From Parabacteroides sp. (lineage in GTDB: Bacteria; Bacteroidota; Bacteroidia; Bacteroidales; Tannerellaceae): a stretch of 64,000 nucleotides of DNA. Positions 7,912 to 16,920 of the stretch are shown one piece after another. The translations under genes were made by a program, and so were the position numbers. The stretch spans positions 24,111 through 88,110 of the forward strand of contig JAGBDR010000005.1 of the NCBI GenBank assembly GCA_017937385.1. Direction: 5' to 3'. Below the pieces are notes generated by a model that saw only the letters and a program-made list of their open reading frames with translations, was not told the DNA's origin and did not search any database. Positions within the stretch are counted from its first letter, which is position 1; each line of letters begins with the position of its first letter.

Positions 7912-9564
7912 TTAGAAATACCCGTGTGTTTTCACATCGCCATATTTGAGGGCTATCTCTACTCGCTTGACGGTGAATGGATTCTCCTCTTCCGACTGGA
8001 AAGTGATGCGGTTATATCCTTGTTTGAGGACTTTCTCCGGCAGGATGAAGGCATATTCCTTTTCTTCTTTCTCCAAACCGCGTTCCCTGTCGTACAGGTG
8101 GGTGTAGGCTGGCATTTCTGTTTCGACCGTTTCTCCGTTTACTGCCAATCGACAAGTGGCCGGGTGGTTGGTACGGATAAAGAGAATGGCCTCTTCCGGA
8201 TAGCCTTCTTCTACCGAATCACCGATGTAGAGCTCAACATCTTTCTGTTCGCCTTTGCCCATTTTTAGGGGAAGTGGGGAGTCGGGTTTTATATTGTACT
8301 GGATAACCCCGTCGGACAGTGCATAGATCTTGTTCCGGCCTTTTAAGGTTTCCAACGAACCTAACTCCTGCAGCAGTTCCGGCATCATGATCCGGCAAAC
8401 CTGGCCACCGTCTTCCAGATAGAGCTTCCCGTCATGTTCGGAGTTGAACGCGCCGAAATAGTAGTTGAACAGGTAGATTCCGTCCGCTCCCTGTGAGAGG
8501 ATGTGGGAACACATGCCTCTGTGCATACCGTGTGACCAGAATTCCCGCGGGCGGTAGCCTCCGTCGTCAATCGAACTGTAGAACGGGATGTTGAGGTCTT
8601 TTCCCATTTCTTCCTTGAACTTGGCTACCGGCATGGCAGGATCTCCCCGCCAGTGGACACCTGTGCTGATGAAGTCCAACAGTCCGAGGCGTAACCATTC
8701 GCGTATATCCAGCCCTTTCATCATGTTTTGCTCGACTGTCGGGGCGACACGTGCGGAGAGCAGGATCTTCCTGCCTTGTTTGGCGGAAACTTCATCCACT
8801 TTCTGACGGATATCTTTTACTAATTGAGTCATCAGCGGTGCGTTCTGCGGACCTGTACCGGACTTGAAGTAAACGATGAAGCGCATAAAGTCAAGATCAT
8901 ACCCGTCGATAATGTCGGCATAATTTTCCAATTGTTCGGAGATGATCGCCAGCTTGCGGTCACGCACTTCCTTGATGGCGAAATCGAAAGCGCCACCACT
9001 GTTATAGCCTTGTGTCGTGTCGTTCAACCAGTATTCCGGATGCTGGATCCAGAAATCGGTGTACCAGATCGGGCAATGGGTCGTCGTGTCATTGAAATGC
9101 AGGTCGTTCATCCGGTAGGTGATGAACGCTTCCATTCCCTTTTCTTTAGCTCTTCTTAAAGTATAGTCAATGATGTCTGTCCCTTGTTTTTCCAGATACA
9201 AATGGTTCAGGTAGTATTTGCGGAAAGCGTTATATTGGGCCGTATCGCAGCCGCAATCCAGGGTCCCGTCCAAATCATCTCCCATGATGTGTCCGTATTT
9301 GGACCGGACATAGAAAAAGTCACTGCCGGAACACATCATATAGGTGGTTACCTGTGAGTTGGCGACCATATCGACACTGGAATCAAGGTCGGCAAGCGTT
9401 AGCGGGCGGTTTTTGAACCAGCGGTTTCCCAGGAGGTCGGTTCCGTCGTTATTATGGATGATCCTGAATTTCTGTTCGGGAGATTTCTTTACATGGGGTG
9501 TACAGGCAAAGAATGCCTGTACACAGAAAAGAATTGAGAGATAGTTAATTATAAGTGATTTCAT
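7912..9564 (-). CDS. Secreted lipoprotein, TIM-barrel glycosidase-like
   Basis: 550 residues. Lipoprotein signal peptide MKSLIINYLSILFCVQAF, then FACTP with the lipobox cysteine at about 21. The central part (YADIIDGYDLDFMRFIVYF, KILLSARVAP, GVHWRGDPAM, GADGIYLFNYYFGAFN) has the alternating strand and acidic-residue pattern of a TIM-barrel hydrolase. The last 100 residues look like a beta-sandwich (YGDVKTHGYF end). I cannot name a CAZy family with confidence. It lies 12 bp after the GH92 gene on the same strand, so a role in processing a mannose-containing or related glycan is inferred from context only. Confidence 0.6.
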   Translation of the reverse strand: MKSLIINYLSILFCVQAFFACTPHVKKSPEQKFRIIHNNDGTDLLGNRWFKNRPLTLADLDSSVDMVANSQVTTYMMCSGSDFFYVRSKYGHIMGDDLDGTLDCGCDTAQYNAFRKYYLNHLYLEKQGTDIIDYTLRRAKEKGMEAFITYRMNDLHFNDTTTHCPIWYTDFWIQHPEYWLNDTTQGYNSGGAFDFAIKEVRDRKLAIISEQLENYADIIDGYDLDFMRFIVYFKSGTGPQNAPLMTQLVKDIRQKVDEVSAKQGRKILLSARVAPTVEQNMMKGLDIREWLRLGLLDFISTGVHWRGDPAMPVAKFKEEMGKDLNIPFYSSIDDGGYRPREFWSHGMHRGMCSHILSQGADGIYLFNYYFGAFNSEHDGKLYLEDGGQVCRIMMPELLQELGSLETLKGRNKIYALSDGVIQYNIKPDSPLPLKMGKGEQKDVELYIGDSVEEGYPEEAILFIRTNHPATCRLAVNGETVETEMPAYTHLYDRERGLEKEEKEYAFILPEKVLKQGYNRITFQSEEENPFTVKRVEIALKYGDVKTHGYF

Positions 9565-9576
9565 ATCGTGTGTAAT

Positions 9577-11886
9577 TTATTTTGTCAGTGAATATGCTTT
9601 TTCATCTTCCGTAAACAGCCTTTTCTTGTTGGGAGCCGGTGCCATCTGGAAGACGAGTTCACCTCCGTCCATGATGTCCTGATGGGTGATATATGCCTTT
9701 TTGTAGGGCTCGCCGTTCAGTGTGACGGATTTGATGTAGCGGTTCTTGTCGCTGACTTTATCGGCTTTGACTGTAAATGTTTTTCCGTTTTCCAGGTTTA
9801 TCCGTATGTAAGGCAGGTAAGGAGCTCCGATGACATATTGGTCGGTGCCCGGACATACCGGATAGAAGCCCATCGCCGAGAAGATATACCAGGCGGACAT
9901 CTGCCCACAGTCGTCATTGCCGCATAAGCCGTCGATGTTGTTGCGGTACATGCGGTTCATGATCTCGCGGATCCAGTATTGTGTTTTCCACGGTTCGGTC
10001 GTCCAACTGTATAAGTAGGGAATGTGGTGGCTCGGTTCGTTGCCGTGGACGTAGGTACCGAGCAGGCCTTCCCGTGTCACATCCTCGGTCTGGGCAAAGA
10101 ACTCGTCCGGCAGATGCATGGTGAACAAGGAGTCCAGCTTGTTGATGAAGCTGCGGTTCCCGCCCATCAGGCGGATGAGGTCGGACGGTGCTTGCGGGAC
10201 ATAGAAAGAATAGTTCCAAGCGTTTCCCTCGATGAAACCTTGTCCGTGTGTGCTGAGCAGGTCGATATCCTCTTTCCAGCTACCGTCTTTGTAGCGCGGG
10301 CAGGCGAAACCGAGACCGGGTTTGAACACGTTCTGGTAGGAGAGGGCACGCCGTTTGTAAGCATCGGCAATCTGTTTGTCTCCCGTCAAAAGTGCCGTGT
10401 GGTAGACCGTCCAGTCTTCGTATGCGTTTTCCAACGTAATGGAGGCGGAAGTGGAGGAATTGTCGAAAGGAACATATCCTAATTGCTTATAAGCATCCGT
10501 GTGATCATAATACGGAACGTTTGAACTACTGACCATCGCTTTGAGCGCCTCTTGCCTGTCGATCGGCAGCCCTTTGGTGATGGCGTCGGCCAGGACTGAA
10601 ACCGAGTGATAACCGATCATGCACCAGTTCTCGTTTCCCATGTGCGACCAGATCGGAAGGAGGTGATGTACGCTTTGGCTGTAATGGGCAAGCATCGATT
10701 TCACAAGGTCCGTGCTGACATCCCGTTTGATGATGTTGAATAGCGGGTGCAAAGCCCGGTAGGTGTCCCAAACGGAAAATACGGTGTAGTTCGTAAAGCC
10801 CTCGGCCTGGTGGATATTGTGGTCGAGTCCCCGATATTTCCCGTCGACATCCATATAAACGGACGGATTGATCATCGTGTGATACAGGGAGGTATAAAGC
10901 ATGGAAAGCTGGTCGTTATTGCCTTCTGCGTCGATGACGGACAGGGCGTTTTCCCATTTCCCGTTCGTCTCTTTCCGGATGGTGTCAAACGATTTGCCGG
11001 TGGCTTCCGCATGCAGGTTCCTGACAGCTCCGTCTGTTCCGACAGCCGAAAGCGCCACTTTGATTTCAAGCGGGGCATTTCCCTCCTCGAATTCGAAGTA
11101 AGAAACAACTTTGCGCCCGCCGATTTCGGGAAAGTTCTCGGCTGTCTTGAAACGTCGGAAGCCACCCGGATAGTTGACCTTTTCTCGGTCTGTATATCCG
11201 TAACGGGTGATTGGCTGAGAGAATGAGATCGCAAAATAGGTATAGTTTACGCGGCTCCATCCATTGGTGATACGGTAGCCGGTAATGAGGGTGTCGTTTT
11301 CGACCCGAAGGTTCGCCCACAACACCTTGCCGTCGTAATTGTAGATACCGTGGTTGAGGTCGAGTATCAGTTGTTTCTTTTGATCGGCCGGATAGGTGTA
11401 TTTATGGATACCGGTCCGTTCAGTTGCGGTCAGTTGCACTTTGATCCGGTCGTCGGCCAGCAACACTTCATAGTAGCCCGGACGGGATATTTCGGTGTCA
11501 TGGTTGAATCGGGAACGGTAACCGCTGTCCGGATTATCGGCTGTCCCGGGGTTGATTTGCAATTTCCCGGTGAAAGGCATCAACAGGATATCGCCGAGGT
11601 CGGAATGGCCTGTCCCGCTGAAGTGCGTATGGCTGAAGCCGACGATGGAACTGTCCTTGTGCTGATAGCCGGCACAGTATTCATACGCGCGAGGTTGATA
11701 GACTCCGTCGATGTTGTGAGGAATGGTATCGGTATCAGGACTTACCTGTACGATGCCGAACGGGGCGCAGGCACCGGGGAATGTATGTCCCATCCCGTTT
11801 GTTCCGATGATCGGGTTTACCAGATCGGTTTTTTGCGCCATAACCGGCATAGTCATGCAGGCAAGAGCGATAATCAGGGATTTCAT
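9577..11886 (-). CDS. GH92-family exo-alpha-mannosidase
   Basis: About 769 residues from the ATG at 11886 (MKSLIIALACMTMPVMAQ, signal peptide); an ATG at 11898 is also in frame. Family signatures are all present: VNPIIGTNGMGHTFPGACAP near the N-terminus, VFSVWDTYRALHPLFN in the middle, and the C-terminal GNDDCGQMSAWYIFSAMGFY segment with YPVCPGTDQYVIGAP. GH92 enzymes are calcium-dependent mannosidases that remove alpha-linked mannose from N-glycans or yeast mannan. Length is normal for the family. It is the first gene of a two-gene operon with the secreted lipoprotein and has its own promoter. Confidence 0.95.
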   Translation of the reverse strand: MKSLIIALACMTMPVMAQKTDLVNPIIGTNGMGHTFPGACAPFGIVQVSPDTDTIPHNIDGVYQPRAYEYCAGYQHKDSSIVGFSHTHFSGTGHSDLGDILLMPFTGKLQINPGTADNPDSGYRSRFNHDTEISRPGYYEVLLADDRIKVQLTATERTGIHKYTYPADQKKQLILDLNHGIYNYDGKVLWANLRVENDTLITGYRITNGWSRVNYTYFAISFSQPITRYGYTDREKVNYPGGFRRFKTAENFPEIGGRKVVSYFEFEEGNAPLEIKVALSAVGTDGAVRNLHAEATGKSFDTIRKETNGKWENALSVIDAEGNNDQLSMLYTSLYHTMINPSVYMDVDGKYRGLDHNIHQAEGFTNYTVFSVWDTYRALHPLFNIIKRDVSTDLVKSMLAHYSQSVHHLLPIWSHMGNENWCMIGYHSVSVLADAITKGLPIDRQEALKAMVSSSNVPYYDHTDAYKQLGYVPFDNSSTSASITLENAYEDWTVYHTALLTGDKQIADAYKRRALSYQNVFKPGLGFACPRYKDGSWKEDIDLLSTHGQGFIEGNAWNYSFYVPQAPSDLIRLMGGNRSFINKLDSLFTMHLPDEFFAQTEDVTREGLLGTYVHGNEPSHHIPYLYSWTTEPWKTQYWIREIMNRMYRNNIDGLCGNDDCGQMSAWYIFSAMGFYPVCPGTDQYVIGAPYLPYIRINLENGKTFTVKADKVSDKNRYIKSVTLNGEPYKKAYITHQDIMDGGELVFQMAPAPNKKRLFTEDEKAYSLTK

Positions 11887-11930
11887 TTGTGTTTGCATAT
11901 ATACGTGTTACTCTTATTTTCAGAGATGTC

Positions 11931-11960
11931 CAAAAGTACGCAAAGTCACAAATATACAAA
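11931..11960 (-). promoter_or_regulatory. Promoter of the GH92 operon
   Basis: On the minus strand TTTG (11960-11957), 18 bp, then TACTTTTG (11938-11931). Start of transcription is expected near 11924, giving a leader of about 40 bases to the ATG at 11886. Confidence 0.6.
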
Positions 11961-12072
11961 TGCGTTTTTTGTCGGATTTATTTAGATATTTGGCTAAATA
12001 GAGGGAATATTATTGTGCTCTCACTATCTGACTCGATGAAAGATAACAATTGTTTTTATCTTTTTAGACAAA

Positions 12073-12106
12073 GAGAGGCCGTATCAATTTTGATACAACC
12101 TCTTCT
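12073..12106 (-). terminator. Hairpin after the serpin gene
   Basis: GAGAGG..GTATCA (12073-12086) pairs with TGATAC..CCTCTT (12091-12104). It lies 25-60 bp beyond the serpin stop on the minus strand. The following tract is only moderately T-rich. Confidence 0.55.
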
Positions 12107-12130
12107 TGTCTGATATTTAATTAAAAACAC

Positions 12131-13399
12131 TTATTTTACAACCGGTTCACCGACTTTTCCTGCAAAAAGAACGGTGTTTGTACTCACTTCCGTTATGAAA
12201 AATGCGAAAGGACGGTTGAAATCAACTTGTAAAGTAGGAAAGGCTAATCCTTCAGCAGAAGACTCTAACATTCCAACTCCCGTTACTGCAGCAGCTTCCG
12301 TTCCGCTTTCATCGACATGAATAACTGAGCGTTGTTTGATCCAAGCGATAAGCAAAGATACATCGGACATATTCGAAAAATCAGCCTTCTCTGTAAAAGC
12401 ATCAGTCATTCCTAAAGCCTTCATGACATTATGTATCTCTTTATCTTCATAGTCGATATCAAATTTAGGCAATGTCAGCGTAACTGAATATGTTTTTTTC
12501 TGTGCTTCCCATTCATTCCATTGCTCCAATGTCAGATTTTTCAACAAATCTTCAACGGGAACCGTTGGATCTGCTGGCAACAATAGTTGCATATTAAATG
12601 CCTGGTTTCCGTATGGAAGTGAAACAATAATGACATCGTCGGTAGAAACACAATGCAGGTTTTCACCTTTTTTTGCCATCATCGGTGTTCTGAGTAATGT
12701 TCCATCCTTGCATACAAAATTTTGCATCCGGGTTTCAGATGGTTCAAAAGGTTTTGCCCATTTTCCTTTGAAATAGAGTGCATTCAGCAATAAAACTTTC
12801 AAATCATCGATTTCACTTGATTCTACAAATTTAGGTATCATCCCTTTTGTCTTCTCATTGCACCATTTATTGATAGCATCCGCAGTCTTTTGATCGAAAT
12901 CAACATCTGATTTCAGCAATGCATCATAATAAGTTTTGTTTGTCTGTTTGAAATCTGGCAGAAAATTCATCCCCTTTTTCATCCAAATACTGTTGGCTTC
13001 AAGAAATACTGCCGTATTATCAACATCAGCCAAAGCTGTCCGCATGGTTTGCATATATTGATTGATATTATTGTTATCCATTTCTGCAAGACCCAAAACT
13101 TCTTGTATTTGCCTGTATGTTTCGCCATTCGCCCCATTCAGTACCATACCCAATGCCCACGACAGGCTCAATGGAGATATTGCATAATTTTTAAGTTCCG
13201 GTTGCCCATTCTCCTTTTTCTGTGCAAATGCATGTATAAAATCGAACGAGAAATCCCGCACCTGTTCATTGACTAACCTTTCTTCGTTTGTCAGCTCAAT
13301 ATTTACACGCTTTTTGGGAACATTCGGTGAATCACCGTCATCCGAACATCCGATAAATAAAACGGCAAATAAAAGAAAAGAAAATAGTGTTGTTTTCAT
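12131..13399 (-). CDS. Serpin, lipoprotein form
   Basis: 422 residues. Signal peptide MKTTLFSFLLFAVLFIGC with a lipobox cysteine at 18, so it should sit on a membrane facing the periplasm or cell exterior. The serpin fold is unmistakable: NYAISPLSLSWALGMVLNGA, LLLNALYFKGKWAKPFE, and the hinge HVDESGTEAAAVTGVG with small residues needed for loop insertion, then FNRPFAFFITE and LFAGKV. An intact hinge implies an inhibitory serpin. The reactive loop is about six residues longer than in alpha-1-antitrypsin, so the P1 residue cannot be placed safely. The start codon overlaps the stop of the C10 protease gene (ATGA, 13396-13399), so both are made from one message. Miropin of Tannerella is a known relative with broad protease inhibition. 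Confidence 0.95.
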   Translation of the reverse strand: MKTTLFSFLLFAVLFIGCSDDGDSPNVPKKRVNIELTNEERLVNEQVRDFSFDFIHAFAQKKENGQPELKNYAISPLSLSWALGMVLNGANGETYRQIQEVLGLAEMDNNNINQYMQTMRTALADVDNTAVFLEANSIWMKKGMNFLPDFKQTNKTYYDALLKSDVDFDQKTADAINKWCNEKTKGMIPKFVESSEIDDLKVLLLNALYFKGKWAKPFEPSETRMQNFVCKDGTLLRTPMMAKKGENLHCVSTDDVIIVSLPYGNQAFNMQLLLPADPTVPVEDLLKNLTLEQWNEWEAQKKTYSVTLTLPKFDIDYEDKEIHNVMKALGMTDAFTEKADFSNMSDVSLLIAWIKQRSVIHVDESGTEAAAVTGVGMLESSAEGLAFPTLQVDFNRPFAFFITEVSTNTVLFAGKVGEPVVK

Positions 13400-14826
13400 C
13401 GGCGTACATTTTTAATTATCATTTGATTTATAAAATCATGTTCTTCAGAAGGTAGTGGATTCCCTTCATTAATTACAGGATTTGAAGGTGTAAAGATGCC
13501 ACTTTCAAAATATCCATCACCTTTACGATTCTCCCATCCCCAATTACAATGAACTAAATTCTGAACCGGATAAGTTTCGTTTATACACCTATAACCGACT
13601 ACACAATTTAAAGAATTGTTATAAACGACCCCTATTTGATGCGTCAATTTACTTCTTCTATAATATCCATCAATTATCCAAGCATGTCCTCCGGAATCAG
13701 ATTGCCCTCGTGTATATACAAGCCTGTTATTATCCAAATCAGTATAGACATCATTCCAATTATAAGATGTATATCCACCTGTTTTGTAGTTAAAAATATT
13801 TTTAAGAGCATTATCAGCTTTACTAATGTTCGAATTGCTTCCTCCATCATTAACCAAACTTCCACATCCATAATCCATATCAACAGCATCGGCAACCCCT
13901 CTCAAAAAAGGAGCACATGTATACGTTGACATATTATTATAATCAACTGTATAAGAAACACCTTTTGCTGTAAAACTACTCGGGTATTGATTATAAGCCA
14001 AAATATGAGCTACCGCTATTGCTACACATCCAACCAAAGCATGATTGCATCCAGGTTTCGCTGGGATTTCCAAATTATACGGGTAACTTTGATGCCAATG
14101 AATGCCATTGTATAATGGTCCTTTCTGTCCATTACAAATCCAATCACCTTCAGCAACATCATAAACATTTATAATCTTATTGCAGGTTGGATCATTTATG
14201 TCATAACCTGTACCATCTACCACTGTCTCCAAAGAATCATATCTACAATCACCGAAAGCTTTTGTCCGGACAAGCAATGAAGATACATTCAAATACTGAT
14301 TAAGACTATCAATCATCTGTTGATACTCTTCCATTTTTTGATTTACATAAACTGGAAGCGTATTTAACACATAAGCCAAACCGTCATGTATTTCTCCTGG
14401 AGTGATATTCCCATTATCAGAATATCCTAATACAGTCGGAATACGTGTATCCTGCGAGATAATGGCAAATCCTCTGTCTTCTTTATAGTTCACAATATAA
14501 ATGCAGTCAGAGTTTTCGTTTTCACTTTTTGTCCGAGGGACTTCATAAACAAAATGACTTAACGGTAATATCTCCTTGATTACTTTTTCTATGCCTTTAG
14601 TTTGTTTGTTATTAAATGTAACAGGTATCGACATCGCAATGGATTTTATTGAATCCATAGAAATGAAATGAGAGAGAGAAGATGCATGCTGAAGGTCAGC
14701 TTTTGCATTCGTAACGGGAACAATCGTATCTTGTTCCAATTCGTTTTGGGAACAAGCAAACAATATTAACAAAAAAGTAATTGCCAATAAGTTTGAACAG
14801 TTTTTGAAACAAACGTTTTTCTCCAT
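13396..14826 (-). CDS. C10-family (streptopain-like) cysteine protease, lipoprotein
   Basis: About 476 residues from the ATG at 14826. Upstream in-frame codons lie before the predicted transcription start, and this ATG gives a proper lipoprotein signal (MEKNVCFKNCSNLLAITFLL, ILFAC). Residues 40-180 form the inhibitory pro-domain (ENSDCIYIVNYKEDRGFAII). The catalytic cysteine is in GCNHALVGCVAIAVAHILAY (about residue 267), the histidine in SGGHAWIIDGYY (about 381), and the NWGW motif is near 427. C10 proteases (SpeB, interpain, the fragipain relatives) are secreted zymogens. Overlap with the serpin gene suggests a co-made protease and inhibitor. Confidence 0.93.
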   Translation of the reverse strand: MEKNVCFKNCSNLLAITFLLILFACSQNELEQDTIVPVTNAKADLQHASSLSHFISMDSIKSIAMSIPVTFNNKQTKGIEKVIKEILPLSHFVYEVPRTKSENENSDCIYIVNYKEDRGFAIISQDTRIPTVLGYSDNGNITPGEIHDGLAYVLNTLPVYVNQKMEEYQQMIDSLNQYLNVSSLLVRTKAFGDCRYDSLETVVDGTGYDINDPTCNKIINVYDVAEGDWICNGQKGPLYNGIHWHQSYPYNLEIPAKPGCNHALVGCVAIAVAHILAYNQYPSSFTAKGVSYTVDYNNMSTYTCAPFLRGVADAVDMDYGCGSLVNDGGSNSNISKADNALKNIFNYKTGGYTSYNWNDVYTDLDNNRLVYTRGQSDSGGHAWIIDGYYRRSKLTHQIGVVYNNSLNCVVGYRCINETYPVQNLVHCNWGWENRKGDGYFESGIFTPSNPVINEGNPLPSEEHDFINQMIIKNVRR

Positions 14827-14853
14827 ATTGATAAACTTATATTTGTGAGTTTC

Positions 14854-14861
14854 CAAATATA
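14854..14861 (-). promoter_or_regulatory. -7 element of the protease-serpin operon
   Basis: TATATTTG on the minus strand. Expected transcript start near 14847, about 20 bases before the ATG at 14826. No good -33 match. Confidence 0.5.
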
Positions 14862-14920
14862 AACATTAAATGCCTCTTTCATAATAAATAAATGACATAA
14901 AAACTTCAATTATTGGCAAT

Positions 14921-14960
14921 AAAAAAGGCATGTCAGAAATATGATTCTGACACACCTTCT
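14921..14960 (-). terminator. Intrinsic terminator of the TPR lipoprotein gene
   Basis: Perfect 8-bp stem TTCTGACA / TGTCAGAA (14931-14938 with 14945-14952). On the minus strand it is followed by TGCCTTTTTT, and it lies 35 bp after the stop of the gene at 14987. Confidence 0.85.
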
Positions 14961-14986
14961 TCGGATATTATGGAATAAGTTTGTTA

Positions 14987-16678
14987 TTACTTAACCAATG
15001 CAGCAAATTCGCTGTTAGTTGCATATTTGGCAAATTCCAGGTCGATAGCAGCTTCTTTAGCCATAGCCTTGTCAGCAGCGATAGCGGCTTTCAGGTTGCT
15101 TACAACACCGTTAGCGTCGTTTGTACGAGCAGCCACGATTGCTTTCAGGTAAGAAGTTGTAGCGTCAGGTCTTGCAACTGCGTTCAAAGTCTGAGAAGCC
15201 TTGCTGTAATCCTTTGTCAGGATCTGAGCCAGAGCAGCGTTGTTAGACTTAACTGAACCGAAAGAGTTGGCAGCCTTTGCCCATTCACCTTGTTTCAGAT
15301 AGAGAACACCTAAAGCTTCGCCCAGTTCTGCAACGCCTGATGCGCTACCGAACAACTGCTGAGCCTTAGCCTGATCACCCTTCGTCAATGCGATCAAACC
15401 TAAGTTCATGTTAGCTTCCGGATTAGCCTTTACAGAGTTCGACTTGTTGAACATCTGTTCAGCCTTAGCCAAATCGCCTGCACGGAATGCCATCATACCA
15501 ATGTTGTTCCAAGTGCGGTAGCAGTTCGGATACAGTTCAGAAGCCTTTGTATAGATAGCCATCTTTTCAGAATCGTTGTTTGTCAGAGTTGCTGCATACA
15601 GGATTTCTTCAATGTTCAGTTCAGAAGGATTGCTCTTAGCCAATGCGCTGATTTCGTCGTCAGACTTACCGATGATTTCGATGTTGGCAGTCAAACGAGA
15701 ACGACGCAGTTGCGGCAGGATTGTTTCAGCCAGGTCAGAGTAAACAGCAGAGATGTTCTTGATTTCTTTTTCTCTTGTTTCCGGATCCTGATACATAGAA
15801 AGAACTCTCAAGACGAGGTCTTTGTCCTGCAGATTGGAAGCCTGTACCAATTCTTTGAAGCCTTCCCAGTCCTGAGCTGTGTAACGAGCGTCAACCGGAG
15901 CGTCAACCTTCATCTTCTTCAATTCTTTAGCCAGATATTTGCTGGTGTTGCCTTCACGTCTTTCAGCCAGGCCAGTGTTCAGTTTGACACCACCATCAGG
16001 AGAAGCGTAAGCAGAGATTTCGATTGCTACGTTCTGGTTGGGAGCTTCGTCAGCATTCTTGACCAGTTCCTTCCATTCTTTGATTGCGTCAGAGTTCAAC
16101 TCTTTAGCACGCAAGTTGGCTTGCTGGATAAGGAACATGATGTTTGCATCGTGAGCTTCTTTGATGATACGCTGGAATTTGTCTGCTGCGATAGCTGCAT
16201 TAGCAGTAGCTGCATCAGCCAATTCTGAAGTAGCGATTACACCTTCACCGATTTTTACATCCGGTAATTTGACTGTCTTGTTCTTGATTTTTGCGTCGAA
16301 AGTCAGATACAGTTCGGATTTTTTCATTTCCGGTTTGTAAGTGAAAGCAGACTTCATCGTTACGTTGGCACCTGCCTTCTGCGGGATCACCTGATTGTTA
16401 CCCTTTACTTTTTCACCCTGGTACGTGTAAGAGGTTCCCCAAGCTTCACCACCGGCATAACGAAGAACCGGAGTTACAGTCACAACTGCTTTTTTGTTGA
16501 ACCATTTTGCAGGGAATGTGGCATTGATTGTCACAGGAACTTTGCCACCGATGGCCTCAAGCGGCTGCGGTTCAGCTTTGATGTACTCTTCGGCTAACGG
16601 TTTCAACTTGTTTGAACAAGAAGAAAAAGTCAGAATTGCTGCCAATACAAGGAAAGGCATTAAATACTTTTTGTTCAT
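14987..16678 (-). CDS. TPR lipoprotein with OmpA-like segment, probably abundant
   Basis: 563 residues. Lipoprotein signal MNKKYLMPFLVLAAILTF followed by SSC. The N-terminal half is beta-rich. Around residues 220-250, EISAYASPDGGVKLNTGLAE and RREGNTSKYL resemble the peptidoglycan-binding loop of OmpA-like domains. From about 350 on, TPR repeats are visible (YRTWNNIGMMAFRAGDLAKA, EANMNLGLIALTKGDQAKAQ, GEALGVLYLKQGEWAKAA). Alanine- and lysine-rich composition and strong codon bias suggest high expression. Relatives occur across Bacteroidales as envelope proteins; the precise role is unknown to me. Single-gene unit with its own terminator. Confidence 0.8.
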   Translation of the reverse strand: MNKKYLMPFLVLAAILTFSSCSNKLKPLAEEYIKAEPQPLEAIGGKVPVTINATFPAKWFNKKAVVTVTPVLRYAGGEAWGTSYTYQGEKVKGNNQVIPQKAGANVTMKSAFTYKPEMKKSELYLTFDAKIKNKTVKLPDVKIGEGVIATSELADAATANAAIAADKFQRIIKEAHDANIMFLIQQANLRAKELNSDAIKEWKELVKNADEAPNQNVAIEISAYASPDGGVKLNTGLAERREGNTSKYLAKELKKMKVDAPVDARYTAQDWEGFKELVQASNLQDKDLVLRVLSMYQDPETREKEIKNISAVYSDLAETILPQLRRSRLTANIEIIGKSDDEISALAKSNPSELNIEEILYAATLTNNDSEKMAIYTKASELYPNCYRTWNNIGMMAFRAGDLAKAEQMFNKSNSVKANPEANMNLGLIALTKGDQAKAQQLFGSASGVAELGEALGVLYLKQGEWAKAANSFGSVKSNNAALAQILTKDYSKASQTLNAVARPDATTSYLKAIVAARTNDANGVVSNLKAAIAADKAMAKEAAIDLEFAKYATNSEFAALVK

Positions 16679-16920
16679 AATTTGATATAAGTTTAAAATG
16701 TTACTATGTTTATATATTCACTTTCAAATATCCTTTAGCCATCAAAGTGCAAAACTAAAGCATTTTTTTGTTATGAAGAGCAAACAAGAAATAAAATCTT
16801 TCTAATTAATACTTATTAATGAAACTTGCCTCCATTTTTCTCTCTCTGATGCCAAAACAGATAGAAAATGAGATCAATGGATCAGGCTGGATTTGAAGGA
16901 CCTTTATTGTCAAATATTAA

